Shown: positions 55,932 to 64,000 of the stretch, piece by piece | Layout of the letters: each line of letters begins with the position of its first letter | How positions within the stretch are numbered: position 1 is the stretch's first letter | The notes under the pieces: model-generated | What the model was told of the DNA's origin: nothing | Database searches by the model: none | Seen by the model: the letters and a program-made list of their open reading frames with translations, nothing else | Source: an alpha proteobacterium HIMB114 | Lineage (GTDB): Bacteria > Pseudomonadota > Alphaproteobacteria > Pelagibacterales > Pelagibacteraceae | DNA: 64,000 nucleotides | Reading direction: 5' to 3' | Assembly: GCA_000163555.2 (NCBI GenBank) | Contig: ADAC02000001.1 | Location: 496,001 to 560,000 of the forward strand | Made by a program: the position numbers and the translations under genes

Positions 55932-56936
55932 TTAATTTACCGGCAACATTTTAAAATAAACTAAAAAACCTGACACAAGAATTACCCAAACTAAAGATAC
56001 AGGTAAAAAAACTTTCCAACCTAATCTCATTAATTGATCATATCTGTATCTAGGAACGATTGCTTTAATTAATGCAAAAGCAACAAACAACAAAAGAATT
56101 TTTAGAACTAACCATAAAGGAGAAGGTATTGCATTTAACGGAAAAATATCTGCCGGAGGTAACCACCCTCCTAAAAATAATATAGAGCCCATAGCACACA
56201 TTAATAAAATATTTGCGTATTCACCTAACCAAAAAAGAGCATACATCATACCGGAATACTCTGTTTGATAACCTGCAACCAGTTCTGCTTCTGCCTCTGG
56301 TAAATCAAATGGCGGTCTATTCGTCTCTGCTAAAGCTGATATAAAAAAAATTACAAACATCGGAAAAAGAGGAATTGCAAACCAAACTTTTTTTTGTGCA
56401 ACCACGATATCAATTAGATTCAAAGATCCAACACATAACAAGACTGTCACTATAATAAAACCAATCGAAACTTCATAAGAAACCATTTGCGCAGCCGATC
56501 TTAGCGCTCCTAAAAAAGGATATTTAGAATTTGAAGCCCAACCAGCCATAATAATTCCGTAGACACCAAGTGATGAAACAGCAAATAAATATAAAATACC
56601 AACGTTAATATTAGCTACATAAATATTTTCACCAAATGGGATAACAGCCCAAGCTAAAAGAGCTAATGACATCGTAACAACTGGGGCTAAAATAAATATT
56701 ACTTTGTTTGCACCTGCAGGAATTATGATTTCTTTAAAAATATATTTTAATGCATCTGCTGCAGTTTGAAGTAAACCAAAAGGTCCTACAACATTGGGCC
56801 CCCTTCTTAATTGAACCAAGCCCCAAACTCTTCTATCCACCCAAACAATCATTGCTACAGCAATAAGAACAGGCACAAGTAAAAGCATAATCTTTAAAAC
56901 ATCTAAAAATATTATGTTTAAATATTCGTTAATCAT
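55932..56936 (-). CDS. nuoH: NADH-quinone oxidoreductase subunit H
   Basis: ND1 homologue forming the quinone chamber; 334 residues, eight helices. Conserved quinone-site loops: [54 protein letters not shown], and [27 protein letters not shown]. The C-terminal [17 protein letters not shown] is typical. It shares one base with nuoG. Confidence 0.97.
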   Translation of the reverse strand: MINEYLNIIFLDVLKIMLLLVPVLIAVAMIVWVDRRVWGLVQLRRGPNVVGPFGLLQTAADALKYIFKEIIIPAGANKVIFILAPVVTMSLALLAWAVIPFGENIYVANINVGILYLFAVSSLGVYGIIMAGWASNSKYPFLGALRSAAQMVSYEVSIGFIIVTVLLCVGSLNLIDIVVAQKKVWFAIPLFPMFVIFFISALAETNRPPFDLPEAEAELVAGYQTEYSGMMYALFWLGEYANILLMCAMGSILFLGGWLPPADIFPLNAIPSPLWLVLKILLLFVAFALIKAIVPRYRYDQLMRLGWKVFLPVSLVWVILVSGFLVYFKMLPVN

Positions 56937-58948
56937 TAATTTTCTGTTCCAGTTTTTCTTGGTTGTTGTTTCACAGATTTACATTCATCCATTGTTTTTG
57001 AGGATCTTGCTACAATATTCGTTTGATAGTAATCGATATTATTTATTTCAATTAAATGATCTTTTTTAATATGTTTTTCAATTTTAAGATTTTCAATATC
57101 TGATGGCTGAATTTCATCATAAATACCAAGTAATTTATGCTCATTAATCATTTCTTCTCTTAAACTATCAAAAGAAACATAGTTATGATTAGATCCTTTG
57201 TTTTTTGCAATATCGTTAAATATTTCAAAATCTTCTTTGGCAAAACCTGGTGGGTAACTGGCTTTGTAAGATCTTTGTACCCTTCCTTCTAAATTTACAA
57301 AAGAACCATTTTTTTCTGAGTAGGCAGCAGATGGCAATATAACATCAGCAATTCTAGAATTTTCACCACCGTGCGAACCTTGATAAATAATAAATTGATT
57401 ATTTTTTTTATCTATATTCACTTCATCAGCATTTAATAAATACAAAACATCAGCATCATAAACTTTCTGCAAATTTTCTGTTTGCAAACCTAAAATTAAT
57501 GAACCTGCATTTGATGCAGACTGGTGAAGTATATTAAAGCCATCTAATTTATTGATATCTTTTAATAAAGTTTGAACTGAAGAAATTACATTTTTAGATA
57601 TTTCAGATTTTAAAACACTCTCACCTATTATAATTACAGGATTTTTTGCTTCTTTTAATAGTTTTGATTCTGAAATATTGCTAAATAACAAATCATCTAA
57701 AATTGAGATATTATTACCAATAACCTTAAATTTATAATGCTGGTCTCCAGGATCTCCGATTGAGAATACTTTGCATCCAGATTTAACTGCTTTTCTAATT
57801 CTTGAACTTATTATCGTAGCTTCTAATCTAGGATTTGCTCCAACTAATAAAATAAAATCAGCTTCATCAATTTTGCTTATTGTTGTGTTAAATTTAAAAT
57901 TAAAAGTATTTGATGTATCAAATAAAATATCCTTTTGTCTAAAATCAACTAACTCAGAATTAAAAACATTCTTGAATAACTTTTTAAAAGCATAACTTGT
58001 TTCAAGATCAACAAGTTGACCAACTAGTCCGCCAAAAGTTTTTTTATTTTCTAAGTTTTGGTTTATAAAATTTAAAGCTTCTTTCCATGATGCCTCTTTG
58101 AATTCTCCATCTTTTTTAATGAAAGGTGTATCTATTCTATTGTTTAATAAACCGTCACAAGCATAACGGGTTTTATCTGATATCCATTCTTCATTAATTT
58201 CATCGTTAATGCTTGGTAAAACTCTTTTAACTTCCCAACCTTTTGAGTCCATTCTAATATTAGAACCAACAGCATCCATAACATCGATAGTTTCAACTTT
58301 ATTAAGCTCCCACGGTCTTGCTTCATACGAATAAGGTTTTGAAGTGAGTGCACCAACTGGACATAAATCAATTACATTTCCAGACATTTCAGATTCAATT
58401 GTGTTTTCTAAGAAGGTTGTAATTTCCATATTTTCACCACGATTTATTGCTCCGATTTCAGAAACCCCTGCTACCTCTTCAGAAAATCTAACGCATCTAG
58501 TACAGTGAATACATCTATTCATGTGGGTTTTGATCAAAGGACCCATATATTTTTGATCAACTGATCTTTTGTTTAATTCATATCTGGATCTACCGCCCCC
58601 ATAATTAAATGCCTGGTCTTGAAGATCACATTCGCCTCCTTGATCACAAATCGGGCAATCTAATGGGTGGTTAATTAATAAAAACTCCATGACCCCTTCT
58701 CTTGCTTTTTTTACCATTGGAGTATTTGTTTTTATCACTTGTCCATCCATTACAGGCATCGCACATGATGCTACAGGTTTAGGTGATTTTTCCATTTCAA
58801 CTAAACACATTCTGCAATTACCAGCTATTGATAATCTTTCATGATAACAAAATCTTGGGATTTCTTTTCCTGCAGCTTCGCACGCTTGCAGTACTGTTGA
58901 CCCAGACTCAACTTCTACTTCTATTCCATCAACAGTTACTTTTGGCAT
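56936..58948 (-). CDS. nuoG: NADH-quinone oxidoreductase subunit G
   Basis: Large peripheral subunit, 670 residues. N-terminal ferredoxin-like domain (2Fe-2[21 protein letters not shown] with a distal Cys in VASCAMPV), His-Cys 4Fe-4S cluster ([18 protein letters not shown]), another 4Fe-4S cluster ([10 protein letters not shown] and [12 protein letters not shown]), then the molybdopterin-oxidoreductase-like domain without cofactor ligands. No extra N7 cluster motif is apparent. It shares one base with nuoF and one with nuoH. Confidence 0.97.
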   Translation of the reverse strand: MPKVTVDGIEVEVESGSTVLQACEAAGKEIPRFCYHERLSIAGNCRMCLVEMEKSPKPVASCAMPVMDGQVIKTNTPMVKKAREGVMEFLLINHPLDCPICDQGGECDLQDQAFNYGGGRSRYELNKRSVDQKYMGPLIKTHMNRCIHCTRCVRFSEEVAGVSEIGAINRGENMEITTFLENTIESEMSGNVIDLCPVGALTSKPYSYEARPWELNKVETIDVMDAVGSNIRMDSKGWEVKRVLPSINDEINEEWISDKTRYACDGLLNNRIDTPFIKKDGEFKEASWKEALNFINQNLENKKTFGGLVGQLVDLETSYAFKKLFKNVFNSELVDFRQKDILFDTSNTFNFKFNTTISKIDEADFILLVGANPRLEATIISSRIRKAVKSGCKVFSIGDPGDQHYKFKVIGNNISILDDLLFSNISESKLLKEAKNPVIIIGESVLKSEISKNVISSVQTLLKDINKLDGFNILHQSASNAGSLILGLQTENLQKVYDADVLYLLNADEVNIDKKNNQFIIYQGSHGGENSRIADVILPSAAYSEKNGSFVNLEGRVQRSYKASYPPGFAKEDFEIFNDIAKNKGSNHNYVSFDSLREEMINEHKLLGIYDEIQPSDIENLKIEKHIKKDHLIEINNIDYYQTNIVARSSKTMDECKSVKQQPRKTGTEN

Positions 58949-60231
58949 TAAGCAATCTTTCTATTAGCTAAGTTTGAACACTTCTCTTCCATTTGTTCTC
59001 TAAAGTGTCTTAATAAACCTTGAACTGGCCAAGCTGAGGCTTCTCCAAATGCACAAATCGTGTGTCCTTCAATTTGTTTTGTAACTTCTAATAACATATC
59101 AATTTCATGTATTTCAGCTTCACCTCTATTAATTCTTTCCATCATTCTCCATAACCAACCAGACCCTTCTCTGCATGGTGTGCATTGACCGCAGCTTTCG
59201 TGTTTATAAAATCTTGAAATTCTTGAAATGCAAGAGACAATATCTTGTGATTTATCGATCACAACTATCCCTGCAGTTCCCATCCCACTTTTAGCTTCTA
59301 CTAAAGCATCAAAGTCCATCAAAATATTATCACAAACTTTTTTCGGTAATAATGGCATTGAAGACCCGCCTGGAATTACAGCTTGCAAATTACCCCATCC
59401 ACCTATGACACCACCTGCATGAGTTTCAATCAATTCTTTTAACGGTATGCTCATTTCTTCTTCAACATTACAAGGATTAACAACGTTACCTGATATACAG
59501 AAAATTTTTGTTCCTCTATTTTTAGGCCTTCCAAAAGAAGCAAACCATTCGGGTCCGCGTCTTAAAATTGTAGGCACAACAGCAATAGTTTCCACATTAT
59601 TTACAATTGTTGGACAGCCATACAAACCAACTAATGCTGGAAATGGTGGTTTTAATCTTGGCTGACCTTTATTACCTTCCAAACTTTCTAGCAGAGCAGT
59701 TTCTTCACCACAAATATATGCACCGGCACCGAAATGAATATACATATCAAAATCCCAACCACTGCCAGCAGCATTTTTTCCAATTAGATTTTTTTCATAA
59801 GCTTCATCGATAGCTTGTTGTAAAACTTTACCCTCGTTAACATACTCTCCTCTAATATAAACATAACAAGTTTTAGCTCCCACAGCGTATGCAGCTATTA
59901 AAGAACCCTCGATCAATTTTTGTGGTTCATATCTAAGTATATCTCTATCTTTGCAAGTTCCTGGTTCAGACTCATCTGCATTAATGACAAGATAATGAGG
60001 TCTATCAGCAGTTGGTTCTTTTGGGGCAAAAGACCATTTCATTCCTGTTGGAAATCCTGCACCGCCTCTTCCCCTTAATTCAGATTTTTTTACTTGATCG
60101 ATAATCCACTCTTTTCCTTTTGCAATAATTTCTTTTGTATCTTTCCAATCACCTCGGTTTAAAGCGTTAGAAAGGTTAAAGCTTTCATCTCCATATAAGT
60201 TCCTAAAAATTCTATCTGTATCTTTAAGCAT
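58948..60231 (-). CDS. nuoF: NADH-quinone oxidoreductase subunit F
   Basis: NADH- and FMN-binding subunit with cluster N3; 427 residues. NADH/FMN loops: [52 protein letters not shown]. 4Fe-4S cysteines: [17 protein letters not shown] with a later Cys in HTICAFGEA. It overlaps nuoE by 8 nt. Confidence 0.97.
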   Translation of the reverse strand: MLKDTDRIFRNLYGDESFNLSNALNRGDWKDTKEIIAKGKEWIIDQVKKSELRGRGGAGFPTGMKWSFAPKEPTADRPHYLVINADESEPGTCKDRDILRYEPQKLIEGSLIAAYAVGAKTCYVYIRGEYVNEGKVLQQAIDEAYEKNLIGKNAAGSGWDFDMYIHFGAGAYICGEETALLESLEGNKGQPRLKPPFPALVGLYGCPTIVNNVETIAVVPTILRRGPEWFASFGRPKNRGTKIFCISGNVVNPCNVEEEMSIPLKELIETHAGGVIGGWGNLQAVIPGGSSMPLLPKKVCDNILMDFDALVEAKSGMGTAGIVVIDKSQDIVSCISRISRFYKHESCGQCTPCREGSGWLWRMMERINRGEAEIHEIDMLLEVTKQIEGHTICAFGEASAWPVQGLLRHFREQMEEKCSNLANRKIA

Positions 60232-60829
60232 TTTTTTTTAATAATGTTGTACGGTTTTGAATTGGCTCTGAGCCTTTTCTACCAGATTGAGAGCCTATAT
60301 TTGGCAATTTGCCTTCTTTAAAACCTTTGATAATGGCTTCAGCTTTTTCTGCATTTAAATCTTCAAAATAATCATCATTGATCTGAACCATTGGAGCGTT
60401 AACGCAAGCTCCTAAACATTCAACTTCTATCCATGAACTATCTAATTCCTTATTTAAATGTCCTTGTTTTTCAGAAATATGTTTTTTGCATACTTCAACA
60501 ACTTTTCCTGACCCTCTAATCATACATGGAGTTGTCGTACATACTTGAACAAAATATTTTCCAACAGGTGCTAAATTATACATTGTGTAAAACGTAGCGA
60601 CTTCATATACTTTGATATATGTAACACCTAACATATCTGAGATTAATTGTATTGCAGCAAGTGGTATCCAGTTATTATTTTGTCTTTGAGCAATATATAA
60701 AAGAGGCATCACCGCACTCTTTCTTTTATTCTCAGGATACTTCTTTAAAACCTCTTCAATCTTCTTTTTGTTTTCATCTGTGAACGCAAAAGATGAGGGT
60801 TGATTTTTGGCTACATGTTTTCCGCTCAT
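60224..60829 (-). CDS. nuoE: NADH-quinone oxidoreductase subunit E
   Basis: Thioredoxin-like 2Fe-2S subunit (cluster N1a), 201 residues. Cluster cysteines: [11 protein letters not shown] and [13 protein letters not shown]. The helical N-terminus with [17 protein letters not shown] and [12 protein letters not shown] is typical. The 35-residue tail after [15 protein letters not shown] is family-variable. It overlaps nuoD by 4 nt. Confidence 0.97.
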   Translation of the reverse strand: MSGKHVAKNQPSSFAFTDENKKKIEEVLKKYPENKRKSAVMPLLYIAQRQNNNWIPLAAIQLISDMLGVTYIKVYEVATFYTMYNLAPVGKYFVQVCTTTPCMIRGSGKVVEVCKKHISEKQGHLNKELDSSWIEVECLGACVNAPMVQINDDYFEDLNAEKAEAIIKGFKEGKLPNIGSQSGRKGSEPIQNRTTLLKKNA

Positions 60830-62001
60830 CGATCAACTTCTCCAAAAACAATATCCATTGATCCGAGTAATGCCGGAACATCAGCTAACATATGGCCTTT
60901 AATTAAATAATCCATTGCTTGTAAATGTGTAAAACCTGGTGCTTTAATCTTGCAACGATAAGGTTTGTTTGTTCCATCAGCTACTAAATAAACTCCAAAT
61001 TCACCTTTAGGAGCTTCAACAGCTGCATAAGTTTCGCCTTTTGGAACACTATAACCTTCGGTATAAAGTTTAAAGTGATTGATCAATGCTTCCATTGAGG
61101 TTTTCATATCTGATCTCTTGGGAGGTCCAACTCGAGTATCCAAAGTCATGATCGGACCATCCGGTAAATTAGAAAGAGCCTGAGTTATAATTTTTACACT
61201 TTCTCGCATCTCTTCAATACGACAAAGATATCTGTCATAGCAATCTCCGTTTTTTCCAACTGGTACTTTAAACTCATAATTTTCATAACCATCATATGGT
61301 TGAGATTTTCTCAAATCCCAAGGTATGCCCGAACCTCTAATCATAACCCCTGAGAAACCATGATCTAAAGCTTCTTGTACAGAAACAATTCCAATATCAA
61401 CATTTCGCTGTTTAAAAATTCTATTATCAGTTAATAAATTTTCTAAATCATCAATTACTTTTGGGAAAGATTTACAAAACTCTAAAATATCTTTGTCTAA
61501 TCCGGTTGGTAAATCAATATGAACTCCACCTGGTCTAAAGTAATTAGCATGTAATCTTGAACCTGAAACTCTTTCATAAAATACCATTAATTTTTCTCTT
61601 TCTTCGAACCCCCAAAGAGAAGGTGTTAGCGCTCCAACATCTAAAGCTTGTGTAGTGATATTTAAAATATGACTTAAAATTCTACCAATTTCACAAAAAG
61701 CAACTCTGATGTTTTTAGCTCTGATTGGAACGTCAATATTAAGTAATTTTTCTACAGCAAGCGCAAATGCATGCTCTTGATTCATCGGCGCTACGTAATC
61801 CAGTCTATCAAAATATGGAACGGCCTGAGTATACGTCTTATGTTCTATAAGTTTCTCAGTTCCTCTATGCAACAATCCAATATGAGGATCTGCTCTTTCA
61901 ACAACTTCCCCATCTAATTCTAAAATAAGTCTTAAAACACCGTGCGCGGCAGGGTGTTGAGGTCCAAAGTTTAGGTTAACTGTTTTGAATTCTTTAGACA
62001 T
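60826..62001 (-). CDS. nuoD: NADH-quinone oxidoreductase subunit D
   Basis: 49-kDa-type subunit lining the quinone cavity; 391 residues. [57 protein letters not shown], the quinone-site [12 protein letters not shown], and the C-terminal [17 protein letters not shown]-type ending (here [11 protein letters not shown]). It is separate from nuoC, with a one-base overlap. Confidence 0.97.
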   Translation of the reverse strand: MSKEFKTVNLNFGPQHPAAHGVLRLILELDGEVVERADPHIGLLHRGTEKLIEHKTYTQAVPYFDRLDYVAPMNQEHAFALAVEKLLNIDVPIRAKNIRVAFCEIGRILSHILNITTQALDVGALTPSLWGFEEREKLMVFYERVSGSRLHANYFRPGGVHIDLPTGLDKDILEFCKSFPKVIDDLENLLTDNRIFKQRNVDIGIVSVQEALDHGFSGVMIRGSGIPWDLRKSQPYDGYENYEFKVPVGKNGDCYDRYLCRIEEMRESVKIITQALSNLPDGPIMTLDTRVGPPKRSDMKTSMEALINHFKLYTEGYSVPKGETYAAVEAPKGEFGVYLVADGTNKPYRCKIKAPGFTHLQAMDYLIKGHMLADVPALLGSMDIVFGEVDR

Positions 62002-62600
62002 TATTCCCCACTCTTTTCTTGCTGTTTTTTAATGTAATCAGGTCCTTGCCAAGGACTTTTGAAATCAAAATCTCTATATGCTTGCTGTAACTTAACTGGA
62101 CCGTAAACTACTTTTTTTGTTTCTGGATCGTATCTGACTTCTTTATAACCAGTTAAAGGAAAATCTTTTCGCAAAGGAAAACCTTCAAAGTTATAATCTG
62201 TTAAAATTCTTCTTAAGTCAGGATGGTCACTAAATTCAATACCATTCATATCAAAAACTTCTCTTTCCAACCAGTTTGCAGAAGGAAATACATTGGTTAG
62301 TGTTTGAATTTTTTGCTGATCCTCTAAATCAATTTTAATACTTATTCTTAAATTATTTTCATGGCTCAAAAATAAATAAATAATTTCAAAACGCTTTTCT
62401 CTATTTGGATAATCTACTGCAAGAATATCAACTAGTTGTCTAAATTTTAAATCTGAATGTCTTTTTAATTGAACAACATTATCAATCAATTGATCTGCAT
62501 TACAGTGACAAACTAAATTATCATTTTGAAATTCAATTTTAGCAAATCTAAAATTTGGGCTTCCTTCAATGATAGTTTTCATTTCATCTAATGATTTCAT
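62001..62600 (-). CDS. nuoC: NADH-quinone oxidoreductase subunit C
   Basis: 30-kDa-type peripheral subunit, 199 residues from the ATG at 62600. The frame extends 28 codons into nuoB but those are antisense-free shadow of that gene; the chosen ATG gives a TAATG junction with the nuoB stop. Motifs: [74 protein letters not shown]. Confidence 0.95.
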   Translation of the reverse strand: MKSLDEMKTIIEGSPNFRFAKIEFQNDNLVCHCNADQLIDNVVQLKRHSDLKFRQLVDILAVDYPNREKRFEIIYLFLSHENNLRISIKIDLEDQQKIQTLTNVFPSANWLEREVFDMNGIEFSDHPDLRRILTDYNFEGFPLRKDFPLTGYKEVRYDPETKKVVYGPVKLQQAYRDFDFKSPWQGPDYIKKQQEKSGE

Positions 62601-63121
62601 TATCGTTGTAAAGATCCTTCTCTTCTTATCTTTTTTTGTAATTGTAATATTGCATATAACAAAGCCTCTGCACTTGGAGGACATCCTGGAACATAAATAT
62701 CAACGGGAACAATTCTATCGCAGCCCCTCACTACAGAATAAGAATAGTGATAATAGCCACCACCGTTTGCACAGCTGCCCATAGAGATGACATAACGGGG
62801 CTCTGGCATTTGATCATAAACTTTTCTCAAAGCTGGTGCCATCTTGTTTGTTAAAGTTCCTGCTACAATCATAACATCGGATTGTCTTGGTGATGCTCTT
62901 GGCGCTGCGCCAAATCTTTCAAGATCATATCTAGGCATTGATGCCTGCATCATTTCAACTGCACAACACGCAAGTCCAAATGTCATCCAATGTAATGATC
63001 CAGTTCTCGCCCAATTAATTAAAGTGTCGCTTGCAATGGTAACAAAACCTTTTTCAGAAAATTCTTCTGCAACTTCTCTAAACTCTTGTGGAATTTGATC
63101 TAACTTTGACACTGCACTCAT
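62600..63121 (-). CDS. nuoB: NADH-quinone oxidoreductase subunit B
   Basis: Carries cluster N2, the last electron donor to quinone; 173 residues. The adjacent cysteines are in [12 protein letters not shown], the others in [17 protein letters not shown] and [15 protein letters not shown]. The region [20 protein letters not shown] is typical. It lies 1 nt after nuoA. Confidence 0.97.
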   Translation of the reverse strand: MSAVSKLDQIPQEFREVAEEFSEKGFVTIASDTLINWARTGSLHWMTFGLACCAVEMMQASMPRYDLERFGAAPRASPRQSDVMIVAGTLTNKMAPALRKVYDQMPEPRYVISMGSCANGGGYYHYSYSVVRGCDRIVPVDIYVPGCPPSAEALLYAILQLQKKIRREGSLQR

Positions 63122-63122
63122 A

Positions 63123-63491
63123 CTATTCCCAATCTAATGCTCCCTTTTTCCACTCATAAATAAAACCTACAGTCAAAATAAATAAAAAGAACATCATCGA
63201 CCAAAAACCTAGTAAGCCAATATTTCCTAAAGAGACCGCCCATGGAAATAAAAATGCAACTTCAAGATCAAAAATAATAAATAAAATTGCTACTAGATAA
63301 AACCTAACATCAAATTTCATTCTTGCATCATCAAATGCTTCAAATCCACACTCATAAGCAGAAAGTTTTTCTGGATCAGGATTGCTTGGAGAAAATAAAA
63401 AATTCACAATAATAAAAGCAAATCCAAGACCAATAGAAATAAAAAGGAATATTAAAATAGTTGCGTAATCTCTTAAAAAATCAAATAACAT
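63123..63491 (-). CDS. nuoA: NADH-quinone oxidoreductase subunit A
   Basis: ND3 homologue, 122 residues, three helices. Landmarks: [49 protein letters not shown], including the conserved Cys of the flexible quinone-site loop (YECGF). First gene of the nuo operon; 59 nt separate it from the gpsA stop. An A/T-rich stretch lies upstream but no confident promoter was placed. Confidence 0.96.
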   Translation of the reverse strand: MLFDFLRDYATILIFLFISIGLGFAFIIVNFLFSPSNPDPEKLSAYECGFEAFDDARMKFDVRFYLVAILFIIFDLEVAFLFPWAVSLGNIGLLGFWSMMFFLFILTVGFIYEWKKGALDWE

Positions 63492-63550
63492 TGAGCATGT
63501 TTATATAGATAATCAAGCTTGGATAAATGTGTATTTTTGACCTTTGAGAT

Positions 63551-64000
63551 CTAAATTGTGAACTGTTTCCAATCGATTTTAAGTTTTTTGTTACGATAAA
63601 TTGAGTTTAATAGGGCTTTTAATAACGGTAACTTATTTTGGCCAACTAAAGTTAAAATTTTCTTACCAGCTGACTTAACAACCTCTGCCCCCTCAACAGT
63701 AATACCCTTCATTTGTTTTTTAATGATTGATTTAAACAAATAGCCTTGTCCCAAATAAGAACCCAATTTTGCATTTCTTCCGCCAAGAACGCTTACATAT
63801 AAATCGCCAGCCCCAGCTAAACCAAAAACAGTTTCAGAATCTCCACCAAACTTTTTAGTAATGTATTTCATTTCTTTTAATGATTGTTCAAATAAACCTG
63901 ATGAAGAATTAAAAAAATTTTCTTTTTTATTTTTAACCAAATCACCAACCTGACCCATCGCAGAACCAATGACGATTGCATAAATATTTTTTATTGCAGC
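63551..64000 (-). CDS. gpsA: NAD(P)-dependent glycerol-3-phosphate dehydrogenase, C-terminal part (5' end outside window)
   Basis: Reduces dihydroxyacetone phosphate to sn-glycerol 3-phosphate, the phospholipid backbone. The frame is open to the window edge (149 residues seen of about 330); the ATG at 63958 is internal, since upstream codons read AAIKNIYAIVIGSA, matching the conserved GALKNVIAI block with the catalytic Lys. Further motifs: FGLAGAGDLYVSVLGGRNAK LG, GQGYLFKSI, and ITVEGAEVVKSA. Its N-terminal Rossmann domain must lie beyond 64000. Confidence 0.92.
   Translation of the reverse strand, partial: AAIKNIYAIVIGSAMGQVGDLVKNKKENFFNSSSGLFEQSLKEMKYITKKFGGDSETVFGLAGAGDLYVSVLGGRNAKLGSYLGQGYLFKSIIKKQMKGITVEGAEVVKSAGKKILTLVGQNKLPLLKALLNSIYRNKKLKIDWKQFTI

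Noticed and set aside
62601-62684. N-terminal extension of NuoC
   Set aside because: It reads out of frame through the end of nuoB; the ATG at 62600 gives a TAATG junction and a normal NuoC length.
63958-63958. ATG at 63958 as the start of a short gene
   Set aside because: Codons upstream to the window edge continue the GpsA family sequence (AAIKNIYAI), so this Met is internal to a gene cut by the window.
1-64000. Mobile elements, CRISPR arrays, prophage, rRNA
   Set aside because: No transposase, integrase or Cas-like protein, no spaced repeats and no rRNA-like block were seen; every stretch is accounted for by housekeeping genes.

Overview
This 64 kb window reads as core chromosome from a streamlined, very AT-rich marine alphaproteobacterium, most likely SAR11 / Pelagibacterales. 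The points in favour are the A+T-rich codon use (Lys, Asn and Ile dominate even in conserved enzymes), start/stop overlaps of 1-17 nt between most neighbours, no stretch over 130 nt without a gene, alphaproteobacterial gene order throughout, an alphaproteobacterial LexA operator (GTTC-N7-GTTC), NtrYX, an IspDF fusion, LpxI, and a structured leader before rpsB of a kind described in Pelagibacter. The assignment is an inference; there is no rRNA here. I saw no transposase, integrase, phage gene, CRISPR array or toxin-antitoxin island.

Layout. (1) 1-5325, plus strand: photolyase (5' end outside the window), a COG2907 flavoprotein, a DUF1365 protein, a cyclopropane-fatty-acid-synthase-type methyltransferase and a cysteine synthase, all coupled; this looks like a light / singlet-oxygen membrane-lipid cluster. 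(2) 5309-11565, minus strand: GIY-YIG protein, tRNA-Arg(TCT), trkH, trkA, ntrX, ntrY. (3) 11564-13573, plus strand: ispDF, pgpA, pncC; ispDF and ntrY share two bases of their start codons. (4) 13570-20042, minus strand: ratA, lipA, ftsB, eno, kdsA, pyrG, secG, tpiA. (5) 20086-28756, plus strand: a PpiD-like membrane chaperone, trpEGDC, lexA, gltX, gltA. (6) 28759-64000, minus strand: a 35 kb one-directional run of gpsA (5' end outside), the fourteen complex I genes nuoA-N, birA, coaX, rnj, a DUF1467 gene, proS, lolC, lolD, dnaE, the S2 leader, rpsB, tsf, frr, uppS, cdsA, dxr, bamA, lpxD, fabZ, lpxA, lpxI, lpxB.

How the genes work together. The large minus-strand run joins respiration (complex I), cofactor ligation and synthesis (birA, coaX), RNA turnover, translation and replication to outer-membrane assembly: lipid A synthesis (lpxA, lpxD, lpxI, lpxB, with kdsA in block 4), the fatty-acid dehydratase fabZ, isoprenoid precursor and undecaprenyl carrier (dxr, ispDF, uppS), phospholipid (cdsA, pgpA, gpsA), BamA and lipoprotein export (lolCD). 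Block 5 makes the first steps of tryptophan, controls DNA damage and charges glutamate.

The genes present follow the usual alphaproteobacterial order closely, but several customary members are missing at clean junctions: pyrH (between tsf and frr), rseP (dxr/bamA), skp (bamA/lpxD), pdhABC-lpd (ftsB/lipA), moaC/moeA (trpC/lexA), comEC (lexA/gltX) and ntrBC. I found no clearly new multi-gene system. The best leads are regulatory and biochemical: a lexA control region with a direct-repeat LexA box plus an inverted repeat ending at the start codon; an S2 leader with interleaved pairing that brackets Shine-Dalgarno-like sequences; an NtrX without GAFTGA and without the Walker B glutamate; a TrkH with no glycine in its fourth pore loop; and the light-stress lipid cluster.
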